Assembly: GCA_003973505.1 (NCBI GenBank)
Contig: QNXT01000071.1
Location: 1 to 14,283 of the forward strand
DNA: 14,283 nt
Direction: 5' to 3'
Source: Bacteroidota bacterium
GTDB taxonomy: Bacteria > Bacteroidota > Bacteroidia > Bacteroidales > UBA1556
In this document: in pieces, positions 1 through 7,429 of the stretch
How the letters are laid out: each line of letters opens with the position of its first letter
Numbering within the stretch: the stretch's first letter is position 1
Made by a program: the position numbers and the translations under genes
Notes under the pieces: generated by a model
The model's input: the letters and a program-made list of their open reading frames with translations, nothing else
Databases searched by the model: none
What the model was told of the DNA's origin: nothing

Positions 1-1
1 A

Positions 2-949
2 GTAAAATCAGAATTATTATTTGGTAACAACTCTGATAAAAAAGCCTTGGTACTTGGAATAGATAGTGTAGGTGATAATATTAGTATCCAAAATTCACTT
101 TTAGTAAATGGATATTATGCCGTTTATCTTGAAGCTGGTGCCATGCCATCAAATGGATGGAGCTTTACAAATAATATAATCGATGGTTATTATTATTCTG
201 GAGTATATTTGAAAAAATCAAATAGTGCAGTAGTTAGTAATAACTTTATGCAAGCTGATACAACTTCAACAGTTAATGGACATAAAGGAATCTTTTTGTT
301 GGAAAATAGCGGTTCTGCTGTTATTAGTAATAATGAAATTTATTCGAAACAAACAGTTAAATCTTTTGGTATCAGAATATCAGATTGTAGTTTTGATGTA
401 AATACTCCAACATCTATTTATAATAATATGGTGCAAGCACACTCTACAAACAATCTTGGTAGTGGTATTATTATTCATAATACTGAGAATTGTAATTTGT
501 ATTATAACACTGTTAATGTGATAGGTAGTGCAAATAATAATGGAGCTTTACGATTATTGAAAAATAATGGTGGCACATTTAATAATGTAAATATTGTTAA
601 TAATATATTTACAAATTCTGATGCTGGTGGTTACCTAATCAAAACATCCGGTGTTGATACTGCCGAATTCTCTAATAATTATAATAATTTATATAATTTT
701 TCAGGAACGAAATTTATTTCTTATAATGGAACAGCCGTTGTTGATTTGGCTGCCTGGCAATCAGAATCAGGAGAAGGAGCCAATAGTATTAGTTATGACC
801 CTTATTATTTAGGAGCAAATGATTTACATATTATAAATAATCTATTAAATGCTACCGCTACTCCAATTGCTGGAATTACTACTGATATTGATGGAGATGT
901 AAGAAATACAACAAATCCAGATATGGGAGCTGATGAGTTTGATCCTTCA
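2..949 (+). repeat. Beta-helix segment duplicated in gene 2 (copy A)
   Basis: This stretch aligns nearly continuously with 9596..10530 at an offset of about 9594 bp. Nucleotide identity looks to be around 80% by eye, with many synonymous differences. It encodes repeated rungs such as GYYYSGVYLK and NSAVVSNN, typical of a pectate-lyase-like right-handed parallel beta-helix. It ends in ITTDIDGDVRN...PDMGADEF, a recurring end signature of such helices in Bacteroidota secreted proteins. The start of this helix lies left of the window. Confidence 0.88.
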
Positions 950-3900
950 CCATGGGATGCTGCAGTGTTAGAGCTTTTAAGCCCTATTAGTTCTTGTGGG
1001 CTTGATTCACAGGAGGTTGTAAGTATTCGAATTAAAAATGTTGGAAGTGGAACGATTAATGGAAACTTTACGGCTAGCTTTACTTGGTCGGGTGGTAGTT
1101 CGGTAATAACCGAGAACATAACAACTGTGATGGCTCCTGGTGATACTTTAGATTATGTATTTACTCCTACGGTTAATTTGGATATGTCAGCAATTGGCTC
1201 AGATTCAACGTTTACATTTACTGCTTGGGTAAACCTACAAGGAGATCCTATTCATACCAATGATACGGTTTTCTCTAATGTGGAATCAAAATATCAACCA
1301 CCAGCCCCTATTACTCAAACTACATCGGTTAGCTATGGATTACCAGCTACTCTTACTGCGATTTCAAATGATTCGCTTTATTGGTATGCATCTGATACAG
1401 CAGTTAATGAGTTGTCAAATTCAAGTACATATACTACAAATCCTTTATTTGATACGACTACTTTTTGGGTAGAAGCAAGAGCTGGAGCCGCAGTTGTCAA
1501 ATTAACCGAGACAGTTCAATATAAAACGGGAACAGGACAGACTAATCCTTATCCTAGTTATATGCCTTCATCAGATTTTGATGGTGTAGAAATATCTAAT
1601 TTAGGAAATGCTGTTGCTGATCTTTCAGGTTATGTAATTACGGTTAATAATGCATCAACCACATATACATATACATTCCCTTCTGGAACCAGCCTTATGC
1701 CAGGTCAAGTTATTTGTGCCCTTTATGGTTATGGATTAACCGTTGGCCCTGCTGGTAATAATGTATATTATATTGCTTCATCTACTAGTATTTCATCATC
1801 TACTTTGGTGTCTTATTGGCTTAAAGATGCTTCAGGAAATGTAGTTGATGCATTTGCATCTAACGGAGCCACTTTCCCTGCTTCAAGTGGAGTAACTATA
1901 GCCGATTTCTCAGGATCGCTTACAGGTGGAAGTGGTAAAGCAGGTGCTGTGCGAATAGTTTCTGATAATAATTCGGCATCAGACTGGGGTTTAGCAGGAA
2001 CTGTTGCTACCTCCTTTGGTACATTAAATCCACAATTACCTATTTCGGGTGGGGCTGGTTGTGCCAGTCAAAGAGTTCCTCTTACGGTTAATGTAACCAA
2101 TATACCTCTTCATGATGTGGGTATTGTCTCCTTATTATCACCGAATTCGGGTATTGAGTTAAGTTCGACAGAAGCAGTAAGTGTTATTGTTAAAAACTTT
2201 GCTGCAATGAGTAAAGATACCATTCCATTGGCTTATCAATTAGATACTAATGCTATAGTGTACGATACTCTGTTTTATCATCTAAATCAATCTGATACGG
2301 TAACATTTACCTTTGCTCAGACTTTGAATTTAGATACTTTCGGGACTTATAATTTGGTGGTATTTACTGAATTGGCTATAGATGTCGATCATTCAAATGA
2401 TACTATTTTAGCCCAAATTACAAATAGTCCACTTACATATTGTACATCTGGAGCTACAACTGCTTATGATGATGATATAGGAAACGTAACATTTGCAGGA
2501 ATAAATAACACATCCCCTACTCCTTATAATGGAACATATACGGATTATACAAATGTAGCGCCAGCACAAATTCAAGCAGGTATGACTTATCCAATTTCTG
2601 TGGATATTGTTTTTGACGGTGGGGTGACTTATATTGGCTATTGCGAAGTTTATATTGATTTTAATCATGATGGTGTATTCGATGAGCCATCTGAAGTTGC
2701 TTTTGGTGCAGGATATCCGGGTGCAACTACATTAACAGGATATGTTACAGTTCCTAATAATGCTGTACCTGGTGTGGTTAAGATGAGAGTGGTTGCTAGA
2801 GAGTCGGCTAATGCTTCAACTGTGCATCCATGTGGTACTTATACTTGGGGTGAAACCGAAGATTATTTAGTGAATATTAATTTACCAATAGCTTTTGATG
2901 CTGGGGTTACCAATATAACCAATATTCCGAGTACAACTAATGAGGGAGCTTTATATACTCCTCATATTGTTATTCGTAACTATGGTTATGATACCTTAAC
3001 GAATGTTGATATTAAGTATTCTGTAAATGGAGGTGCAACAGTATCCTATAATTATACAGATACTCTTGTGCCTCAGACAATAGATACAGTAGCTGTTAAT
3101 GCTTTTGCTTCACCTGCTGGTATTTCTAAAATTGTTGCATATACTGAAGTTGTAGGCGATAGCTCTAATTTAAATGATACGTCTTACTACACATTCTTTG
3201 GTATTCCTAATAAGGATGCGTATATGACAATGATTGAAGCCTTTGATGAGTCATGTGGTATGACTACAGATACGGTTGTTGTTTGGATTAAGAATATGGG
3301 TGTTGACACAATTAATGCACCAGGTCAATCAGGACAAGCAACCGTAAGCTATATTGCTGATTTGGGAACGACTGCAACAGTTGTAACTGAGAATTTTAAT
3401 ACCTTAGTTCTTCCAGGCGATAGTGTTTCATATACCTTTAATACCTTGATTGATTTCACCAATACAAGTCTATACGATTCTATATATAATGTTGCTGCTT
3501 GGGTGGCATATCCTGGCGATAATGTTAATTATAACGATACTGCTTATATTGATGTAACTTCATTACATTTACCAGCTGATCCAACATTTACATCTCCTAT
3601 TGCGGTTCCCTATGGAACTTCGGTTCTGTTGACTGCAAATTCTGTTGATACTATTTTATGGTATCATAGCGATACTGCTTCTACAGAATTCCATCAAGGA
3701 GCTACATATACTACACCTACATTGTATAATGATGATACTTTATATCTGGAGGCAGTATCTGGAGGAGGATTATTTAAGTTGACAGAAACGGTACAGTTTA
3801 AAACAGGTACAGGTTATGGTACTTACCCAGCTTATTTGCCAACAATTGATTGGGATGGTGTAGAGATATCCAATATTGCTAGTAGTCGAGGTAGCCTTGG

Positions 3901-6900
3901 TGGATATGAGATTAATGTGCATGTTGGTACCACTACTTATTCCTATGTATTCCCTGCAGGAACTCAAATTCTTGGTGGAGAAGTTGCTTTAGCTATCTAT
4001 GGTTCAGGTTTAACAATAGGCCCTGCGGGTAATAATGTATTCTATATTAATTCTGCTACGACTATTTCGTCAAATTCTCAGGTAACCTATTGGTTGAAAG
4101 ACCCTGCTGGAAATATTGTTGATGCGTTTGCATCTAATGGTGCACAATTCCCTGCAAGTAGTGGTGTAACTGCTGCTGATTTCTCAGGTTCATTAATGGG
4201 TGGATCAAGCCACGTTGGTGCAATTCGTACTATTTCTGATAATAATTTGGCTTCGGATTGGATTGTTGGAGGTAATGGTGTTCCAGCTAGTTTTGGATAT
4301 CCTAATCCACAGATTCCTCTTCAATCTGCGCAAGGTTGTTCTAGTAATAGAGTTCCAATGATTATTAATGTGGGAAATCAGCAAGCAAATGATGTGGCTG
4401 CTTCTTTATTAATTAGTCCTACTACAGATGTGTATTTAACAACTAATGAAACGGTTGCAGTTAGGGTTAAAAACTTTGGTACTGCAGACCAGGATACAAT
4501 TCCTGTAGCTTACGTTATAAATAATAACGCTCCAGTAATTGATACCATCTTTACTAATGTTCCAGCAAATGATAGTATTGATTTCATATTTAGTGTTCCC
4601 GCTGACCTATCAATCAGTGATTCCACGTATGCGTTTACTGTTTATACTGATTTGGCAACCGATGTTAATCATTTGAACGATACGCTCTACAATAGTGTGT
4701 CTAATTTACTGCCAACGTATTGTACATCAGGAGCTACATCTACTGCTGATGACGATATTGGAAATGTAACTTTTGCAGGAATTAATAATTCATCTCCAAC
4801 TCCATACAATGCAACTTATACGGATTATACAAATCTTGCTCCAGCGCAAGTTCAGGCAGGTATGGTTTATCCAATTTCTATTGATATAGTATTTAGTGAT
4901 CCTGCTTTCACATATGCTGGTTATTGCGAGGTGTATATTGATTATAATCAGAATGGGGTATTCGATGAGCCAGCAGAGGTAGCCTTTGATGCAGCATATC
5001 CAGGTGCAACTACTTTAACTGGGTATATTACAATTCCATTTAATGCATTACCTGGTACAGTTAGAATGAGAGTGGTTGCACGAGAGTTTGGAAATGCTTC
5101 AACTGTACATCCATGTGGTACATATTCTTATGGTGAAACAGAAGATTATATGGTTGTAATAGCCCCTCCAATTCCTCATGATGCGGGTATTGAAAGTATT
5201 CTTAATCCTCAAACTGTTTCACATAATACGAGTTCTTCTCTAGATGTTCGTGTACGTAATTATGGAACAGATACTATTAATTCAGTAGATGTTTCCTATA
5301 TTCTAAATGGTGGCAGTCCAGTTACAATGACTTATAATACCACTGCAATTGCTCCTATGGATTCTATGGATATAAATCTAGGTAACATAAGCCTACAAGA
5401 GGGTGCAAATACCATTTGTGCTTATACTACACTTACTGATGATACAAATGCGTTTAACGATACACTTTGTATGACTACATTTATTCAGGCTACAGTAACT
5501 CTTTCCTACGAAGATGATTTCGAAGGTCAAGATTTATGGATGCCAGATACTATAGTGAATCAATGGGAACGTGGAATTCCTGCAATGACCAATATTAACA
5601 CAGCTCATAGCCCAGTGAATGTTTGGGGGATTGATTTGGATGGACAATATGCTAATAATTCTGCAGAATTCCTATATTCTCCACGTATCGTTACTACCGG
5701 AATTGATAGTGCTATATTAAAGTTCTGGAATTACTATGATACTGAACAAGGTAATGACGGAGGAGCTGTTGAAATTTCTATCGATAATGGACCATGGATT
5801 ACATTGGGTTTACAAAATGATCCTCTTGGAACAAACTGGTATAATACTTCTTTTGGAGGTAACCCATGGTGGTCAGGTAATAGTAATGGTTGGACAGAGT
5901 CAACTTATAAGTTGATGCTAAGTAATACTACTTTCCAAAACCCTGATACTATTCAATTTAGATTCCATTTTATGAGTGATGGCTCAGGAAATTCTTTTGA
6001 TGGATGGGCAATAGATGATTTCTCTGTTGAGACATTTAAAATTGCTCAAGATGCAGGTGTTGTTGCTATTAATAGTCCCGCAGGCTCTGTTCCTGTTGGA
6101 TCAAGTGTAACAGTAGCTGTTGATGTGAAGAACTTCGGTACCGATACTTTAATTAGTATCCCAGTTTCTTATACTGTTGGAAGTGTTACTCAAACGGCCA
6201 CATTCACAATTCCTGCTCCTGGATTATTACCAGATTCAGTGAAGACTTATACCTTCGCTACAGGATTTACTGCTCCAAACGCAGATTTCAATATTTGCGC
6301 TAAGACAGATATGAATGATTTATATCCTCAGAACGATGAAACTTGTAAACAAGTTCAGATAACAATGGCTCCTATTGATGTTAAAACAATCGGTTTATCT
6401 GTTGACCCATCATGGAACGATACTACTAAGATTACTTTTGATAATACAGTAAAAGTTCAAGTTGTAAATTATGGTACAACTACTTTAACAAGTATTAACC
6501 TAGAGTATAGTGTAGGTAGTTCTGTTAAAGGTACAGGCACATGGACTGGTAGTTTAGTTAGTTTGGATACATTGGTTTATACCTTTGCTGATACTTATAA
6601 GTCTCCAATTGGTTATTACCAAGTATGTGCTAAAGCAACGGTTACTGGCGATGCTGACAATACTAATGATGAGTTCTGTAAGAACTACTTAGGATTGAAT
6701 AATGTTGGTCTTGCTGAGAACGGTGCTGATGTGTTTAGTGTTGAGCAAAATCAACCTAACCCTGCTCATGGTAAGGTAACTATTGACTTTACAATTCCTC
6801 AATCAGGTAAAGTTCACTTCGAGTTGCGTAATGCTCTTGGACAAGTAATTATTACTGAAGAGTTGGATCGTCAAGTTGGACAGAACCAAATTGAGATTGA

Positions 6901-6988
6901 TGCTACAGACTTGGCTTCGGGTGTATATTACTACACAGTTGAGTTTGATAAACAACGTATCACCAAGAAAATGCTAGTGAATAACTAG
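2..6988 (+). CDS. Giant multidomain T9SS-secreted surface protein, 5' end outside window
   Basis: The frame is open from the left edge, and its first codons align with the interior of the paralogue at 9596. The TTG at 47 is therefore not a real start, and about 2.2 kb may lie upstream. The visible part is 2328 residues. Domains in order (residue numbers counted from nt 2) are: right-handed beta-helix with Asn ladders (1-310), closing with the TDIDGD/MGADEF signature; two copies of a module of CARDB-like, Ig-like with a lamin-tail insertion, CARDB-like, GEVED and CARDB-like domains (319-1832); a MAM/jelly-roll domain with GWAIDDFSVE near its end (about 1835-2014); two CARDB-like domains (2014-2234); and a type A T9SS sorting domain (2247-2328) with QNQPNPAHGKVTIDF, LRNALGQVI, LASGVYYYTVE and a basic KKMLVNN end. 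No catalytic motif was seen. Inferred role: T9SS-exported adhesin or matrix protein. The family call is firm; the ligand is unknown. Confidence 0.93.
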   Translation, partial: VKSELLFGNNSDKKALVLGIDSVGDNISIQNSLLVNGYYAVYLEAGAMPSNGWSFTNNIIDGYYYSGVYLKKSNSAVVSNNFMQADTTSTVNGHKGIFLLENSGSAVISNNEIYSKQTVKSFGIRISDCSFDVNTPTSIYNNMVQAHSTNNLGSGIIIHNTENCNLYYNTVNVIGSANNNGALRLLKNNGGTFNNVNIVNNIFTNSDAGGYLIKTSGVDTAEFSNNYNNLYNFSGTKFISYNGTAVVDLAAWQSESGEGANSISYDPYYLGANDLHIINNLLNATATPIAGITTDIDGDVRNTTNPDMGADEFDPSPWDAAVLELLSPISSCGLDSQEVVSIRIKNVGSGTINGNFTASFTWSGGSSVITENITTVMAPGDTLDYVFTPTVNLDMSAIGSDSTFTFTAWVNLQGDPIHTNDTVFSNVESKYQPPAPITQTTSVSYGLPATLTAISNDSLYWYASDTAVNELSNSSTYTTNPLFDTTTFWVEARAGAAVVKLTETVQYKTGTGQTNPYPSYMPSSDFDGVEISNLGNAVADLSGYVITVNNASTTYTYTFPSGTSLMPGQVICALYGYGLTVGPAGNNVYYIASSTSISSSTLVSYWLKDASGNVVDAFASNGATFPASSGVTIADFSGSLTGGSGKAGAVRIVSDNNSASDWGLAGTVATSFGTLNPQLPISGGAGCASQRVPLTVNVTNIPLHDVGIVSLLSPNSGIELSSTEAVSVIVKNFAAMSKDTIPLAYQLDTNAIVYDTLFYHLNQSDTVTFTFAQTLNLDTFGTYNLVVFTELAIDVDHSNDTILAQITNSPLTYCTSGATTAYDDDIGNVTFAGINNTSPTPYNGTYTDYTNVAPAQIQAGMTYPISVDIVFDGGVTYIGYCEVYIDFNHDGVFDEPSEVAFGAGYPGATTLTGYVTVPNNAVPGVVKMRVVARESANASTVHPCGTYTWGETEDYLVNINLPIAFDAGVTNITNIPSTTNEGALYTPHIVIRNYGYDTLTNVDIKYSVNGGATVSYNYTDTLVPQTIDTVAVNAFASPAGISKIVAYTEVVGDSSNLNDTSYYTFFGIPNKDAYMTMIEAFDESCGMTTDTVVVWIKNMGVDTINAPGQSGQATVSYIADLGTTATVVTENFNTLVLPGDSVSYTFNTLIDFTNTSLYDSIYNVAAWVAYPGDNVNYNDTAYIDVTSLHLPADPTFTSPIAVPYGTSVLLTANSVDTILWYHSDTASTEFHQGATYTTPTLYNDDTLYLEAVSGGGLFKLTETVQFKTGTGYGTYPAYLPTIDWDGVEISNIASSRGSLGGYEINVHVGTTTYSYVFPAGTQILGGEVALAIYGSGLTIGPAGNNVFYINSATTISSNSQVTYWLKDPAGNIVDAFASNGAQFPASSGVTAADFSGSLMGGSSHVGAIRTISDNNLASDWIVGGNGVPASFGYPNPQIPLQSAQGCSSNRVPMIINVGNQQANDVAASLLISPTTDVYLTTNETVAVRVKNFGTADQDTIPVAYVINNNAPVIDTIFTNVPANDSIDFIFSVPADLSISDSTYAFTVYTDLATDVNHLNDTLYNSVSNLLPTYCTSGATSTADDDIGNVTFAGINNSSPTPYNATYTDYTNLAPAQVQAGMVYPISIDIVFSDPAFTYAGYCEVYIDYNQNGVFDEPAEVAFDAAYPGATTLTGYITIPFNALPGTVRMRVVAREFGNASTVHPCGTYSYGETEDYMVVIAPPIPHDAGIESILNPQTVSHNTSSSLDVRVRNYGTDTINSVDVSYILNGGSPVTMTYNTTAIAPMDSMDINLGNISLQEGANTICAYTTLTDDTNAFNDTLCMTTFIQATVTLSYEDDFEGQDLWMPDTIVNQWERGIPAMTNINTAHSPVNVWGIDLDGQYANNSAEFLYSPRIVTTGIDSAILKFWNYYDTEQGNDGGAVEISIDNGPWITLGLQNDPLGTNWYNTSFGGNPWWSGNSNGWTESTYKLMLSNTTFQNPDTIQFRFHFMSDGSGNSFDGWAIDDFSVETFKIAQDAGVVAINSPAGSVPVGSSVTVAVDVKNFGTDTLISIPVSYTVGSVTQTATFTIPAPGLLPDSVKTYTFATGFTAPNADFNICAKTDMNDLYPQNDETCKQVQITMAPIDVKTIGLSVDPSWNDTTKITFDNTVKVQVVNYGTTTLTSINLEYSVGSSVKGTGTWTGSLVSLDTLVYTFADTYKSPIGYYQVCAKATVTGDADNTNDEFCKNYLGLNNVGLAENGADVFSVEQNQPNPAHGKVTIDFTIPQSGKVHFELRNALGQVIITEELDRQVGQNQIEIDATDLASGVYYYTVEFDKQRITKKMLVNN
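956..3199 (+). repeat. Internal module copy 1 of gene 1 (CARDB, Ig+LTD, CARDB, GEVED, CARDB)
   Basis: First of two in-frame copies of a unit of about 760 residues. Sub-parts are: CARDB-like Ig fold (956-1300, SSCGLDSQEVVSIRIKNVG); Ig-like strands with LYWYASDTAVNEL and TTTFWVEARAG (1301-1495); lamin-tail domain (1496-2050; DGVEISNLG, DLSGYVITVNN, GNVVDAFASNG); the closing Ig strand GCASQRVPLTVNV (2054-2092); CARDB-like (2105-2435); GEVED domain (2438-2881), with the calcium-loop-like DFNHDGVFDEPSE and the signature GETEDY; and a third CARDB-like fold (2882-3199). Most CARDB-like units end in an N-D-T motif. Copy 2 follows directly at an offset of about 2260-2280 bp. Confidence 0.85.
3200..5495 (+). 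repeat. Internal module copy 2 of gene 1
   Basis: Repeats the domain order of the preceding 2.27 kb: CARDB-like (3212-3585, DESCGMTTDTVVVWIKNMG); Ig-like strands (3586-3775); lamin-tail domain (3776-4327); closing strand GCSSNRVPMIINV (4334-4372); CARDB-like (4376-4716); GEVED (4718-5161) with DYNQNGVFDEPAE and GETEDY; CARDB-like (5162-5495). The two GEVED copies look about 80% identical in nucleotides, while the leading CARDB-like domains are much more diverged. The leading CARDB-like part through the start of the lamin-tail domain is closer to gene 2 at 13642..14283 than to copy 1 of its own gene, so the internal duplication probably predates the gene duplication. Confidence 0.85.
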
Positions 6989-7009
6989 GAATTTCCAACT
7001 AATTATATT

Positions 7010-7044
7010 AGGCCTCTTCGAGCAATCGGAGAGGCCTTTTTTTT
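7010..7044 (+). terminator. Rho-independent terminator of gene 1
   Basis: A 12-bp stem (7010-7021 paired with 7026-7037, with one T-G wobble) closes on a GCAA tetraloop of the stable GNRA class and runs into eight Ts (7037-7044). It begins 21 bp after the gene 1 stop, the expected place for an intrinsic terminator. It implies that the second gene has its own promoter. Confidence 0.92.
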
Positions 7045-7087
7045 GTTTTGGTAGGCTGAGTTCTATTTCTTACTACTTTGTCAATGG

Positions 7088-7180
7088 TTTTTTTACCCCA
7101 ACCCTAAAGGTGGAAACCATTTAAAAAAACAAGGTTCGTTTTTTACTTTTTGGTTCCCTTTAGGGTAAGGGTAAAAAAAA
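7088..7180. repeat. Long imperfect inverted repeat in the intergenic region
   Basis: The left arm (7088-7118) is T-run, ACCCCAACCCTAAAGG, then TGGAAACC. The right arm (7152-7180) is GGTTCCCTTTAGGGTAAGGGT followed by an A-run. The arms pair over most of about 30 positions with small bulges, around a loop of about 33 nt. Because the outer arms are T-run and A-run, a transcript from either strand would form a hairpin ending in U or A tracts. It could be a second or bidirectional terminator, or a dispersed intergenic palindromic element built on a CCCTAAAGGG-type core. The pairing is visible; the function is inferred. Confidence 0.7.
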
Positions 7181-7265
7181 AGTAAAAAATGCTGTAACAA
7201 TTAGAATCTAGCTTTTTGGTATGTCCCCTTTGTGGCTTCGTGTTCTTTATGTGATGTAATGTTTC

Positions 7266-7307
7266 CTACCGTTAAGTAATGTTAATTCTACTGTTAAATA
7301 AGGTTAA
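7266..7307. repeat. Imperfect 20-bp direct repeat, period 22
   Basis: CTACCGTTAAGTAATGTTAA at 7266-7285 recurs as CTACTGTTAAATAAGGTTAA at 7288-7307, matching at 17 of 20 positions. The period of 22 bp is about two helical turns, and GTTAA appears four times. It lies 120-165 bp upstream of the second gene's start. It could be a regulator binding site placed on one face of the helix, or only low-complexity AT-rich sequence. Confidence 0.55.
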
Positions 7308-7382
7308 CTAAGCGATATCAGCCTATTTCTAGTAGTAACTTCGCTTTTTTTTTAACAAAAATACGGTAGTGCGTATATAAAC

Positions 7383-7405
7383 GGCTAATTAATAAATTGT
7401 TAGCC
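7383..7405 (+). other. Small leader hairpin before gene 2
   Basis: GGCTAA (7383-7388) and TTAGCC (7400-7405) are perfect inverse complements separated by 11 AT-rich bases. The structure ends 24 bp before the ATG at 7430, so it would sit in the 5' untranslated region. A six-pair stem is weak, and chance occurrence is quite possible. Confidence 0.35.
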
Positions 7406-7429
7406 TATTATTTACTAAACATTTAGATT

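Larger units (their letters stand above)
7181..7429 (+). promoter_or_regulatory. Presumed promoter and leader region of gene 2
   Basis: This AT-rich stretch without a gene must drive the second gene, because a strong terminator separates it from gene 1. No clear match to the Bacteroidota promoter pattern (TTG near -33, TAnnTTTG near -7) was found. The closest box is TAACTTCG at 7336-7343, and it lacks a well-placed upstream TTG. No Shine-Dalgarno sequence precedes the ATG; the leader just upstream is AAACATTTAGATT, as is usual in this phylum. Confidence 0.4.

Noticed and set aside
47..49. TTG as the start codon of gene 1
   Set aside because: The frame is open to the left edge, and the codons before 47 align with the interior of gene 2 (9596 onward), so this is mid-gene.
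2..949. Beta-helix as an active pectate lyase or other polysaccharide lyase
   Set aside because: The fold resembles the family, but no lyase catalytic residues were recognised; the rungs look like structural Asn ladders.
805..1119. Antisense open frame of 104 codons, and similar short ones at 2408-2668, 3770-3967, 8135-8386, 9347-9571, 11544-11741, 13004-13198 and 13567-13779
   Set aside because: They lie opposite or across well-supported domain coding sequence, have no recognisable motifs, and carry Ser/Ile/Cys-rich composition typical of shadow frames.
956..5495. The tandem modules as a mobile element or CRISPR-like array
   Set aside because: The repeats are in-frame protein domains of about 760 residues, with no transposase, terminal repeats or spacer pattern.
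7336..7343. TAACTTCG as a -7 promoter box for gene 2
   Set aside because: One mismatch from TAnnTTTG and no TTG at the expected -33 spacing; too weak to call.
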